A stretch of DNA of 64,000 nt, taken from NCBI GenBank assembly GCA_020725335.1, contig DYFF01000002.1:1-64000 (forward strand). The letters are read 5' to 3'. The translations under genes were made by a program, and so were the position numbers. Below the pieces are notes generated by a model. That model saw nothing but the letters and a program-made list of their open reading frames with translations. It did not search any database and was not told where the DNA came from. This DNA comes from Thermodesulfovibrio sp. Lineage in GTDB: Bacteria; Nitrospirota; Thermodesulfovibrionia; Thermodesulfovibrionales; Thermodesulfovibrionaceae. Positions 21,264 through 29,534 of this stretch are shown piece after piece (the first letter of the stretch is position 1; every line of letters starts with the position of its first letter).

Positions 21264-22607
21264 ATGGAATTCGAAAAATTTTCTGAATTAATTGAAGTAA
21301 AGGACGGTAAGGTTATGCTGAAAAATAAAGAAAAACTGAGAGAAGAGATTGATAATTTAATCTTTGATGCTGTGTTAGAGGAAAATGAGGAAAAAAAAGT
21401 AAAAAAATTTTTATTAATAAAAGAAATTGCCAAGGAAATGGGAGCTATTCCATCCTCAATTCAAGGACTTTATGAAGAAATGGGGAGAGTTTTTCCTGGT
21501 TTCACTGTTCCTGCAATAAATATCCGTGGATTAACCTACGATGTCGCAAGAGCAATTTTTAGAAAAGCAAAAGAGAAAGACGCAGCTGCGTTTATTTTTG
21601 AAATTGCCCGTTCTGAAATTGGATATACGAAACAAAGACCGCTTGAATATTCAGCTTGTGTTTTAGCTGCTGCAGTAAAGGAAGGGTTTACCGGTCCTGT
21701 TTTCCTTCAGGGTGATCATTTTCAGATTGTAAGAAGATATTTTGAAAAAGACCCTGTAATGGAAACAAATTATGTAAAGGGGCTTATAAAAGAGGCTATC
21801 GAGGCAGAGTTTTATAATATTGATATTGATACATCTACATTGGTTGACCTTAGTAAAGAGACCATTTATGAACAACAAAGACCTAACTTCGAAAATACCG
21901 CCCTTTTAGCTGAACATGTGAGGAGTCTTGAACCAGAAGGCATTACTGTATCAATAGGTGGTGAAATTGGTGAAATCGGTGGGAAAAATAGCACACCTGA
22001 AGAAGCAAGAGCCTATCTCGATGGATTTAGGGATGTGTATAAAGGAAATAAGGGATTGAGTAAGCTTAGCGTACAAACAGGAACAAAACATGGTGGAGTA
22101 GTTTTACCTGATGGAAGTATTGCACAGGTTAAAATTGACTTTGAAACCTTGCGCATACTATCGGAACTCGTACGTAAAGAATACGGCTTAAGCGGATGTG
22201 TTCAGCACGGAGCAAGTACTCTACCAGAGGAGGCTTTTGATAAATTTCCAGAAACAGGTGCTTCTGAAATACATCTTGCTACAGGTTTTCAAAATATAAT
22301 TTATGATAGCAAACATTTACCTGATGATTTTAGAAAAATGATTTATGATTTTCTGAAAAAGCAATTCGCATCTGAATGGAAGGAGGGACAGACAGAGGAA
22401 CAGTTCATCTACAGTACCCGGAAAAAGGGTTTTGGTCCATTTAAAAAAGAATGGTGGAGTCTCCCGAAAGAAGTAAAAGATAAAATAATGGAAGAACTTG
22501 AACAGAAGTTTGAGCTATTATTTGGGAAATTAAAGATATTTAATACTTCTGAAATAGTAAAGAAAACAGTTAAACCTGTTAAGGTTTCAGTAGATATTAA
22601 TTTTTAA
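21264..22607 (+). CDS. Class II fructose-bisphosphate aldolase family protein
   Basis: A 447-residue zinc-dependent aldolase-like protein. The class II pattern is visible: PAINIRGLTYDVARAIF near residue 77, the zinc motif FLQGDHFQ near 149, IDIDTSTLVDL near 192, the glycine-rich SIGGEIGEIGGKNSTPEEA near 233, and HGAST near 317 followed by TGFQNIIYD. It is longer than typical Fba, with an extra acidic N-terminal helix region (about 1-65) and a C-terminal extension. It precedes phosphofructokinase, so fructose-1,6-bisphosphate cleavage or synthesis is likely; tagatose-bisphosphate or another sugar phosphate is possible. Confidence 0.8.
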   Translation: MEFEKFSELIEVKDGKVMLKNKEKLREEIDNLIFDAVLEENEEKKVKKFLLIKEIAKEMGAIPSSIQGLYEEMGRVFPGFTVPAINIRGLTYDVARAIFRKAKEKDAAAFIFEIARSEIGYTKQRPLEYSACVLAAAVKEGFTGPVFLQGDHFQIVRRYFEKDPVMETNYVKGLIKEAIEAEFYNIDIDTSTLVDLSKETIYEQQRPNFENTALLAEHVRSLEPEGITVSIGGEIGEIGGKNSTPEEARAYLDGFRDVYKGNKGLSKLSVQTGTKHGGVVLPDGSIAQVKIDFETLRILSELVRKEYGLSGCVQHGASTLPEEAFDKFPETGASEIHLATGFQNIIYDSKHLPDDFRKMIYDFLKKQFASEWKEGQTEEQFIYSTRKKGFGPFKKEWWSLPKEVKDKIMEELEQKFELLFGKLKIFNTSEIVKKTVKPVKVSVDINF

Positions 22608-22754
22608 TTAGCTGGAGAAAGGATTAGTTAAAGAAGTATTCTTAGAATATGTTGGTTTTGATGTTAGTATGTTTATGATATTATGATAAAAAAAGTTGCT
22701 GAATTAGAGAGGTTATTCGCGGATGGCTTTAAGAAATTTCTTTAGGAGGCATTT
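22608..22754 (+). other. Spacer between aldolase and phosphofructokinase genes with a 20-codon ORF
   Basis: This 147-nt spacer includes a small ORF, ATG 22683 to TAG 22743 (20 codons, MIKKVAELERLFADGFKKFL). Its stop overlaps the AGGAGG site of the phosphofructokinase gene. It could be a coupled leader peptide or chance. TATGATA (22676-22682) and TATTATGAT (22678-22686) resemble -10 elements. No strong terminator is visible. Confidence 0.25.
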
Positions 22755-23990
22755 ATGGAAACAGTTGGCATTATAGTTGGCGGAGGACCGGCACCTGGTA
22801 TAAATGGAACAATAAGTGCAGCAACAATTGAGTCGGTAAATCAAGGTAAAAGAGTTGTAGGAATAAGAGGCGGATTCAAACCTCTTTTTGACGGTAACCT
22901 TTCTTGTGCAATACCTCTCACAGTTGACGATGTGTCAAGAATACATACTAAAGGAGGATCAATTCTTAGAACTTCACGTGAACATGCAGAAAGAGTAAAG
23001 GAGAGATTTCCTATTTTAATGGAAACTCTCAAAAATTTAGGAATAAATTATCTTCTTACAATAGGTGGAGACGGCACACTTTTCATGGCTAACTGGATAG
23101 AAAGAGAAGCGAGGGGAGATATAAATGTTGTTCATGTGCCAAAAACAATTGATAATGATATCCCCCTTCCAGGTGGTGTACCAACCTTTGGATATGAAAC
23201 TGCAAGACACTGGGGGGTTGAGATAGTAAAAAACATTATGGAAGATGCAAAGGTTACTGCAAGATGGTATTTTTTAACCATAATGGGAAGACATACAGGG
23301 CATCTTGCTTTAGGAGTAGGAAAAGCAGCAGGTGCTACTCTTACAATTATTCCAGAAGAGTTTCCCGAAGAAAAGATTTCTTTCAAAAAGGTTGCAGACA
23401 TTCTAACAGGCTCTATAATAAAGAGATTGAGTATGGGAAGAGACCATGGAGTTGCTATTATGGCAGAAGGACTTTCCGAGAAGTTTGATACGGAAGAGTT
23501 AATGGAATACGAACAGCTTGAGAAGGATGAAACCGGAAGGGTACGCCTCAGTGAAATTCAACTGGGTAGAATAATGAAAAATTTCGTAAAGAAATCTCTT
23601 GAAGATTTGGGCATTAAATTAACAATTGTAGATAAAAACATAGGTTATGAACTAAGATCTGCTGATCCCATACCTTATGATATTGAATATACAAGAAATC
23701 TTGGTTATGGAGCAGTTAGATATTTACTTAGAGGGGGAACTGGTGCAATGATAACCTTTGAAGAAGGTCATCTTCGTCCAATTCCTTTTGTTGAAATTAT
23801 TGACTACAGAACAGGAAAAGTAAAAATAAGAAAGGTTGATATTACATCGGAGAATTATGAAGTAGGAAGAAAATATATGATAAGGCTTGAAAGAGAGGAT
23901 TTTGAAGGAGAGCGTCTCAAATCGCTTGCTTCTGTTGTGAGAATGAGTGCAGAAGAGTTCAGGGAAAAGTTTTTCTATGTCACAGCATGA
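22755..23990 (+). CDS. 6-phosphofructokinase (PfkA/Pfp superfamily)
   Basis: A 411-residue phosphofructokinase. The phosphate loop GGGPAPGING starts at residue 9, GGDGTLFMA is at 104-112 and PKTIDNDIP at 129-137, with catalytic D132. MGRHTGHLALG and PEEFPEEKISF follow. The donor-determining positions are mixed: Gly107 matches ATP-dependent enzymes (GGDG rather than GGDD), while Lys130 matches PPi-type and G104/K124-type ATP enzymes. ATP use is the better prediction, though many close relatives are annotated as PPi-dependent. Start ATG follows TAGGAGGCATTT. The 3' end overlaps the TOPRIM gene. Confidence 0.9.
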   Translation: METVGIIVGGGPAPGINGTISAATIESVNQGKRVVGIRGGFKPLFDGNLSCAIPLTVDDVSRIHTKGGSILRTSREHAERVKERFPILMETLKNLGINYLLTIGGDGTLFMANWIEREARGDINVVHVPKTIDNDIPLPGGVPTFGYETARHWGVEIVKNIMEDAKVTARWYFLTIMGRHTGHLALGVGKAAGATLTIIPEEFPEEKISFKKVADILTGSIIKRLSMGRDHGVAIMAEGLSEKFDTEELMEYEQLEKDETGRVRLSEIQLGRIMKNFVKKSLEDLGIKLTIVDKNIGYELRSADPIPYDIEYTRNLGYGAVRYLLRGGTGAMITFEEGHLRPIPFVEIIDYRTGKVKIRKVDITSENYEVGRKYMIRLEREDFEGERLKSLASVVRMSAEEFREKFFYVTA

Positions 23991-24435
23991 AAGACATAGA
24001 AAAAATAAAAAAGAGTTTATTCCTATAGACTGGGAAAGAGCTGAAAAAATAAGGGAAGTTCTGCATTATCTTTATGAAATAAATAAAATTGTTCCTATAA
24101 TTGTAGAAGGTAAAAGAGACAAAAAAGCACTTAAAGAGATAGGTTTTGATGGACAGATAATAACCATTCACAGTGGCAAATCAATATATGAGTTTTCTGA
24201 AAACATTGCTAATCGATTTGAAAAGGTAGTTTTGCTCATTGATTGGGACGAAAAAGGAGAGGAGCTTTATTCAAAAATAGGTGAAAATCTACAAGGAATG
24301 TGGGAAGACTTTGCCTCAATAAGAGAACTGCTAAAAATTCTTTGCCAAAAGGAAATATCTGAGATAGAACAGATTCCTGCGCTTTTTAATAGAATTGCTG
24401 GTAAGTCACTTGATGTGAAAGAATGGGAAGAATAG
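23977..24435 (+). CDS. TOPRIM domain protein
   Basis: A 152-residue protein from ATG 23977, which overlaps the last 14 bases of the phosphofructokinase gene; an in-frame upstream start at 23947 would only lengthen the overlap. The TOPRIM core is clear: IIVEGKRDKKALKEIG supplies the conserved Glu, and VLLIDWDEKGEEL the DxD motif. The size and style recall RNase M5-like or archaeal small TOPRIM proteins that cleave or bind RNA/DNA. The substrate is unknown. It overlaps yraN downstream by 13 bp, suggesting a coupled nucleic-acid pair. Confidence 0.8.
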   Translation: MSQHERHRKNKKEFIPIDWERAEKIREVLHYLYEINKIVPIIVEGKRDKKALKEIGFDGQIITIHSGKSIYEFSENIANRFEKVVLLIDWDEKGEELYSKIGENLQGMWEDFASIRELLKILCQKEISEIEQIPALFNRIAGKSLDVKEWEE

Positions 24436-24758
24436 CAATCGGGAAAGAGGGAGAAAAATTAGCAGTTGATTATCTTATAAAAAAGGGCTATAAAATTCTT
24501 GAAATAAATTTTCGAACTCCCTTAGGGGAAATAGACATAATAGCACAATATAAAGAATATATAGTAATCGTAGAAGTAAAGAGAAGAATGAAAGAGACTT
24601 TTGGAGACCCATTTCTTGCAGTCAGCCATAAAAAGCAAGAGAGATTAAAAAAAATAGCTCTTTATTATCTAAGTAGAATTGGCAAAGGCTTACCTGTAAG
24701 GTTCGATGTAATATCAATTAAAGATAGAGAAATAGAGCATTTTGAAAATGCTTTTTAA
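24423..24758 (+). CDS. YraN family (UPF0102) endonuclease-like protein
   Basis: A 111-residue protein of the UPF0102 family with a restriction-endonuclease-like fold. The signature GKEGEKLAVDYLIKKGYKI, FRTPLGEIDIIAQ and IVIVEVKRRM supplies the D...ExK-like residues (E36, D38, E49, K51 approximately). A SHKKQERLKK segment follows. Family members are implicated in DNA processing, but a defined activity is not established. It overlaps the TOPRIM gene and precedes kdsD by 36 nt. Confidence 0.9.
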   Translation: MGRIAIGKEGEKLAVDYLIKKGYKILEINFRTPLGEIDIIAQYKEYIVIVEVKRRMKETFGDPFLAVSHKKQERLKKIALYYLSRIGKGLPVRFDVISIKDREIEHFENAF

Positions 24759-24794
24759 TGAATTATATCCATTAAATTAGGTAAAATATTAGTC

Positions 24795-25763
24795 ATGGAA
24801 AACATAATCGAAATTGCTAAAAGAGTTTTATTTATTGAAGCAAGCTCTATTGAACAATTAAAAGAGAGATTAAATGAAGATTTCCTTAAAGCTGTTGAGA
24901 TAATTCATAATTCTAAGGGTAGAGTTGTAGTAACTGGAATGGGTAAATCCGGATTAGTTGGTAGAAAAATAGCTGCGACTTTAGCATCAACAGGTACTCC
25001 CTCGTTTTTTATGCATCCTGCTGAAGCAAGTCATGGTGATTTAGGAATGGTTACAGAAGACGATGTGGTTATTGCTATATCGAATAGCGGAGAGACTGAA
25101 GAGGTGATCAAATTAATTCCATTTTTTAAGTATTTCAGTGTAAAGATAATAGCTATTACTGGAAATGTTAATTCAACATTAGCTCAACAGGCTGATGCTG
25201 TGCTTGATGTATCAGTAAAAGAGGAAGCCTGTCCCTTTGGTTTTATTCCTACAGCCTCTACCACGGCAACCCTTGCTATGGGAGACGCTTTAGCTGTCGC
25301 ATTAATCATGCGGAATGGGTTTAAAAAGGAAGATTTTGCTTTTTTCCATCCAGGAGGTTCATTAGGTCGAAAAATGTTAACAAAGGTAAAAGATTTAATG
25401 CATGTTGGAGATGAGTTACCCATTGCTTATACTGATACAGTCATGATTGAGGCTCTTTTAGAAATATCTTCAAAGAGACTTGGTGTAGTGGTAATTGTGG
25501 ATAAAGATAGGAAAATTGTAGGCATAATTACTGATGGTGATGTTAGAAGAGGTATTCAAAAATGGGGGAAAGAGCTATTTGACCTAAAAGCATCACAAAT
25601 AATGACACCGAATCCTAAATCAATTAATGAGGAAGAGCTTGCTGCTGTTGCTTTATCAAAAATGCAAAAGCATTCAATAACAAGCCTTGTAGTGCCAGAT
25701 TCTAACGGCACACTTAAGGGGATAATACATATTCATGATATCCTAAAAAAAGGCATATTCTAA
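24795..25763 (+). CDS. kdsD: Arabinose-5-phosphate isomerase, KpsF/GutQ family
   Basis: A 322-residue isomerase converting ribulose-5-phosphate to arabinose-5-phosphate, the first step to the lipopolysaccharide sugar Kdo. The SIS domain (about 35-170) contains VVVTGMGKSGLVGRKIAATL, HPAEASHGDLGM and SNSGETEEV. Two CBS domains follow (about 205-262 and 270-322). TAAAAT (24782-24787) ends 7 nt before the ATG and there is no ribosome-binding site, suggesting a near-leaderless start. Its stop overlaps lptF as TAATG, a functional link with LPS export. Confidence 0.95.
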   Translation: MENIIEIAKRVLFIEASSIEQLKERLNEDFLKAVEIIHNSKGRVVVTGMGKSGLVGRKIAATLASTGTPSFFMHPAEASHGDLGMVTEDDVVIAISNSGETEEVIKLIPFFKYFSVKIIAITGNVNSTLAQQADAVLDVSVKEEACPFGFIPTASTTATLAMGDALAVALIMRNGFKKEDFAFFHPGGSLGRKMLTKVKDLMHVGDELPIAYTDTVMIEALLEISSKRLGVVVIVDKDRKIVGIITDGDVRRGIQKWGKELFDLKASQIMTPNPKSINEEELAAVALSKMQKHSITSLVVPDSNGTLKGIIHIHDILKKGIF

Positions 25764-26818
25764 TGAATACCTTTCAAAAAGCTCTGACAAGTGAGCTTCT
25801 ACAAAATCTACTTCTTTCTTTAGCTTTTTTAAATACTATTTTAATAATTGAAAAATTACTAAAAATTAGCAGAATTTTTTCCTCAGTTGGAATCGATTTA
25901 TTAAACCTTTTCCTGCTTATAGTTATGTTACAACCCCAGTTGTTCATTTTTACAATTCCTATGTCTTTACTTTTGAGTGTATTACTTACTTATGGAAGAA
26001 TTATTGCCGACAATGAAATGTTAACGCTTATGGTGAGCGGAATGCCTTATAAAAGAACATTTAGAGTAGTTATTTACTTTGGATTGATTGCTTTTGTTTT
26101 GACTCTTTTTATGAGTTTTTATATTGCACCGAAAGGAGTAAGCCTGGTAAGAGAAAAAATTATATCTCTTCTTGCTGAAAGAGCCCCTTTGGGACTTGAA
26201 GAGGGAGTTTTTAATCAAGGATTTAAAGGGGTAACAATTTTTGTTAGAGAAAAGCCTGATATGATGCACCTAAAAGAGGTAATGATATTTGACGAAAGAA
26301 AAGAAGATAAGATAATTATTATCGCTAAGGAAGGACTTATAAGAAAAGAGAAGGATAATATAATACTCAGTTTAATTGATGGTAAAGCATATTTTAATAG
26401 AGGGATAAATTTTAATGAAATTGTCTTTCAAGAATACATTTTTAAACTTTCTCCTAATATTGAACCAGTTGCAAAAAAAATTAGTGAATATTCACTTTCG
26501 GAGCTTTTCTATAAATTTCAAAGCGATATTGCAAGAAAAATTGATTATAAACTCGAGTTTTATAAAAGAATAATTCTTCCTGTTTTGTGTATAATAAGTG
26601 TTTTTTTAACTCCTTCTCTTTGTCTATTGATAGGTAAAAGTGGTAGGTTAGGGGGCATTACCATAGGCCTCGGAGTTTTTACTTTTTATTACATATTAAT
26701 GATATATGGTACAAATCTGGCAAAAGCAGGGAAGATTTCTCCAGAAATAGGCGCATTTTCGCCTGTTTTCATATTTGGAATTATAGCTATTATTTTTTAC
26801 AGTAGGATAAAGGTATGA
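25763..26818 (+). CDS. lptF: LPS export ABC transporter permease LptF
   Basis: A 351-residue LptF/LptG family inner-membrane permease that extracts lipopolysaccharide with LptB2. Transmembrane segments fit about 12-35, 48-75, 95-115 in the N-terminal half and about 268-290, 297-318, 328-347 in the C-terminal half, with a periplasmic beta-jellyroll domain between (about 120-255). The family pattern MLVSGMPYKRTFR lies near residue 82 (LxxSG). It shares the A of TAATG with kdsD and is followed 5 nt later by its partner. LptF versus LptG is assigned by order, so it could be swapped. Confidence 0.88.
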   Translation: MNTFQKALTSELLQNLLLSLAFLNTILIIEKLLKISRIFSSVGIDLLNLFLLIVMLQPQLFIFTIPMSLLLSVLLTYGRIIADNEMLTLMVSGMPYKRTFRVVIYFGLIAFVLTLFMSFYIAPKGVSLVREKIISLLAERAPLGLEEGVFNQGFKGVTIFVREKPDMMHLKEVMIFDERKEDKIIIIAKEGLIRKEKDNIILSLIDGKAYFNRGINFNEIVFQEYIFKLSPNIEPVAKKISEYSLSELFYKFQSDIARKIDYKLEFYKRIILPVLCIISVFLTPSLCLLIGKSGRLGGITIGLGVFTFYYILMIYGTNLAKAGKISPEIGAFSPVFIFGIIAIIFYSRIKV

Positions 26819-26823
26819 GATAA

Positions 26824-27933
26824 ATGTTTATTAATAGGGTATGTAGAAGCTATATAAATGACTTTATTAAGACTTTTTCTATTCTTATTTTCTCTATGTC
26901 TATATTACTATCCGTTTTAGGACTTGTGGATAAAATTGATGATTTTTATCAGTATAAACCATCAGTGTTTTTTTTCCTGAAATATGTTTTCTATATGATA
27001 CCCCGATATGTTTTCTATTTAATTCCATTTGTTACTTTAATCAGCTCTTTGTTTATTTTTTCCATAGGAGTAAGGAGTAGAGAATTTTTAATTTTAAGTG
27101 CTGCTGGTGGTAGATTAAGAGAAATGTTGAAGCCCTTCATAGTGCTTGGTATTTTTATTTCTATTGTTGGTTTTATAGTAGGTGAATTCATACAACCTCA
27201 ATATACAAAAGAAATAAACAATATGGTTTCTGAATTAACTGAGAAAAGAAAAGTTTTATTAAAAAAGGATATTTATCTTAAGGGAAAGGACAACACAGTA
27301 ATTAATATTGGTTCTTTATATCAAGATAAAGGAATGGCTAAAAACATAAAAATTTATCAAATGCAAGGATATAATTTAACTAAAAGGATTGATAGTGAAG
27401 AAGCGGAAATTAATGATAATGTATGGATTCTAAAAGATGTAAAAATTTATGATTTCAACACTGGTAAGATTGAAAAAATTGATAGTCTATCCTATCCAAC
27501 AGATGTAAAAATATCTATAACAGCTTTTAAAGACATAAAAAAGATAGAAGAATTCAGCTTAGCAGAACTTATTAAAAAAAGGAAAGAGCTTAAAAATGTA
27601 GGGTTAAGCAATCCAAAAATTGATACTGATATTAGCGGTAAACTGTCCTATAATTTTGTGACTTTCTTTATGATGATTCTTGGAATATCTCTGCCACTTG
27701 GTGCTTATGAAAAATTTACTTTTATTACTTCAAAAATGAGAGGAACCTCAGGAACAAGTAGTATAATAACTGTAAGTATTGGATTAGTTATAACTATAAT
27801 GTATTGGTTAGTTTATTCCTTTTTTATGTTTTTGGGATATTCTAAGATGCTACCTCCATTTATAGCACCATGGATTACGCCTATAATATTTGGCTTTATT
27901 TCTTTGAAGCTTTATTATGCAATTAGAGAGTGA
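26824..27933 (+). CDS. lptG: LPS export ABC transporter permease LptG
   Basis: A 369-residue second LptF/LptG-type permease with the same plan: three N-terminal membrane spans (about 15-38, 55-80, 100-122), a periplasmic domain (about 125-275) and three C-terminal spans (about 278-296, 317-338, 344-362). The LSAAGGRLREM segment near residue 95 is the coupling-helix region equivalent to that in LptF. The start ATG lies 5 nt after lptF with little ribosome-binding sequence, so translation is probably coupled. It ends the LPS operon and converges with a methyltransferase gene. Confidence 0.88.
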   Translation: MFINRVCRSYINDFIKTFSILIFSMSILLSVLGLVDKIDDFYQYKPSVFFFLKYVFYMIPRYVFYLIPFVTLISSLFIFSIGVRSREFLILSAAGGRLREMLKPFIVLGIFISIVGFIVGEFIQPQYTKEINNMVSELTEKRKVLLKKDIYLKGKDNTVINIGSLYQDKGMAKNIKIYQMQGYNLTKRIDSEEAEINDNVWILKDVKIYDFNTGKIEKIDSLSYPTDVKISITAFKDIKKIEEFSLAELIKKRKELKNVGLSNPKIDTDISGKLSYNFVTFFMMILGISLPLGAYEKFTFITSKMRGTSGTSSIITVSIGLVITIMYWLVYSFFMFLGYSKMLPPFIAPWITPIIFGFISLKLYYAIRE

Positions 27934-27943
27934 TTAATAATAC

Positions 27944-28543
27944 TTAGGATTTTTCTAAAATTAAAAACAAATCGTCTTCAATAAGATTATCAAAAATCTG
28001 ATATTTTGTGGACAGTTTCCCAGCAACTTTATCTAATTCATCCCGATTAAAATACGTAACAAATATATCTTTTAATTTCGTTGTTTGATTTAGACATGTA
28101 AAAATAAGTTTCTCATTAGTGTGATTAAATAGTATTTCTAAACATTTTTGCATTGTGCATTTAACATCCTGCACTGCAAGATTAAATACTCCAATTGAAA
28201 TTATATAGTCAAAGTTTTTATTGAGTTCTTCCTTTTCAATATCTTGGACAAGAAATTCTGCTTCAGGATTATTTTTTTTAGCAAGTTCAATGAGGGCGGG
28301 ATTTATGTCTATGCCAGTATAGTGACAATGAATTCCTTTTTCTTTTAAGAAGCTAAAAAAATCTCCCTTACCACAGCCAAAGTCAAGTAGAGTTTTACCA
28401 TTAAGTTCTAAAAAATTTAGAACCATTTCATAACGAAGTAACTGTCCTTTAGGTGTCCATCCTACAGCCTCAGGAGAGTTTTTAAAATGAATTAGTCTTT
28501 TTGTAAAAAAATCAATTACATATTCCTTTGCAAGCTCATCCAT
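27944..28543 (-). CDS. Class I SAM-dependent methyltransferase
   Basis: A 199-residue methyltransferase. Motif I LLDFGCGKGDFFSFL lies near 54-68, the acidic residue after the second strand in YTGIDINPALIELA near 77, and the motif II/post-II region VQDIEKEELNKNFDYIISIGVFN near 98-120. The substrate is not predictable. Transcription diverges from hisA through a 21-nt spacer in which the two -10 elements overlap, so the ATG is 8 nt from its own -10 (TATAAC) and has no Shine-Dalgarno. Confidence 0.85.
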   Translation of the reverse strand: MDELAKEYVIDFFTKRLIHFKNSPEAVGWTPKGQLLRYEMVLNFLELNGKTLLDFGCGKGDFFSFLKEKGIHCHYTGIDINPALIELAKKNNPEAEFLVQDIEKEELNKNFDYIISIGVFNLAVQDVKCTMQKCLEILFNHTNEKLIFTCLNQTTKLKDIFVTYFNRDELDKVAGKLSTKYQIFDNLIEDDLFLILEKS

Positions 28544-28551
28544 TCTGTTAT

Positions 28552-28559
28552 GTTATACT
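28552..28559. promoter_or_regulatory. Overlapping divergent -10 elements, hisA / methyltransferase
   Basis: The sequence GTTATACT reads as TATACT (28554-28559) toward hisA, whose ATG is at 28565. It reads as TATAAC (28557-28552) toward the methyltransferase, whose ATG is at 28543. Gaps of 5 and 8 nt predict near-leaderless mRNAs on both sides and mutually exclusive polymerase binding. -35 elements are weak (TTGCAA 28528-28533 toward hisA, 20-nt spacer). Confidence 0.45.
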
Positions 28560-28564
28560 AAAAA

Positions 28565-29302
28565 ATGCAGATAATTCCAGCAATTGACCTTAAAGATGGC
28601 AAATGTGTAAGACTTCGTCAGGGCAAGTTTAATGAAGTCACTGTCTATTACGACAAACCCGAAGATGCAGCATTAAGATGGCAGAATGAAGGGGCTCAGG
28701 TCCTTCATGTAGTTGACCTTGATGGTGCAAAAGAAGGAAAAATCAGTAATTTACACTCAATAAAAAAAATCAGGGAAGCTTTCAGGGGTGACATAGAGGT
28801 TGGTGGAGGAATAAGAAGAATTGAGGACATTGAGTTGCTATTATCATCAGGTATTGATAGAGTTATTCTTGGCACAATTGCTGCTCAGTCCCCTGAGTTT
28901 GTAAAAGAAGTATGCCAAAAGTTCCCCGAACGAATTATTGTAGGCATTGATGCAAAGGATGGGTTTGTGGCAGTAAAAGGCTGGGTTGAGCTTACAGAAA
29001 TAAAAGCTACTGAGCTTGCTTTAAGAATGCAGGATTATGGAGTTTGGGGAATTATTTATACAGATATAATGAGGGATGGAATGCTTACAGGACCGAACAT
29101 TGAGGCAACAAGAGCACTTGTTGAGGCGGTCAAAGTTCCTGTAATAGCCTCAGGTGGCGTTTCTTCTCTTGAGGATATAAAAAGACTGGCTGAGATTCCA
29201 AAGCTCTGGGGCGTGATAACAGGCAAGGCAATTTATTCTGGTGCAATAAATTTAAAAGAAGCTTTAAAGATTGTAAAGGCAGACGGAATAAAAATACGAT
29301 GA
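28565..29302 (+). CDS. hisA: HisA, ProFAR isomerase of histidine synthesis
   Basis: A 245-residue (beta-alpha)8-barrel enzyme catalysing the Amadori rearrangement of ProFAR to PRFAR. Catalytic Asp8 (IPAIDLKDGK) and Asp129 (VGIDAKDG) and the phosphate-binding VGGGIRR and ASGGVSS loops are conserved. Its product is the substrate of HisF, encoded about 1.1 kb downstream. In between lies a segment unrelated to histidine synthesis. The next ORF starts at the ATGA overlap at its stop codon. Confidence 0.96.
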   Translation: MQIIPAIDLKDGKCVRLRQGKFNEVTVYYDKPEDAALRWQNEGAQVLHVVDLDGAKEGKISNLHSIKKIREAFRGDIEVGGGIRRIEDIELLLSSGIDRVILGTIAAQSPEFVKEVCQKFPERIIVGIDAKDGFVAVKGWVELTEIKATELALRMQDYGVWGIIYTDIMRDGMLTGPNIEATRALVEAVKVPVIASGGVSSLEDIKRLAEIPKLWGVITGKAIYSGAINLKEALKIVKADGIKIR

Positions 29303-29502
29303 TTGAAACATCAAGAAGTAAAATTAAAGAAAGATGCAAAATGTTTTGTGTATTTTGTGGGAAAAAGATAGAGGGACTTAAATGGGAAACAGACAGCAAT
29401 TTTAGATTTTCCGTAACCGAATATGAATGTGATTGTGGTAAATTTATTAGATTTATAGATACAAAAGGGACAGATTTATATGCAACTGTAACTATAGATT
29501 AG
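29299..29502 (+). CDS. Small zinc-ribbon-like protein, unknown function
   Basis: A 67-residue protein starting at an ATGA overlap with hisA; an alternative start at ATG 29341 gives 53 residues beginning MFCVFCGKK. Four cysteines form CVFC near residues 17-20 and CDC near 44-46, a plausible though irregular metal site. I do not recognise a family. It belongs to the segment separating hisA from hisF. Because its start is coupled to hisA, its first codons may descend from whatever gene originally followed hisA. Confidence 0.5.
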   Translation: MIETSRSKIKERCKMFCVFCGKKIEGLKWETDSNFRFSVTEYECDCGKFIRFIDTKGTDLYATVTID

Positions 29503-29534
29503 AATTCAAATAGAATAGTTATTACAAAGTTATA

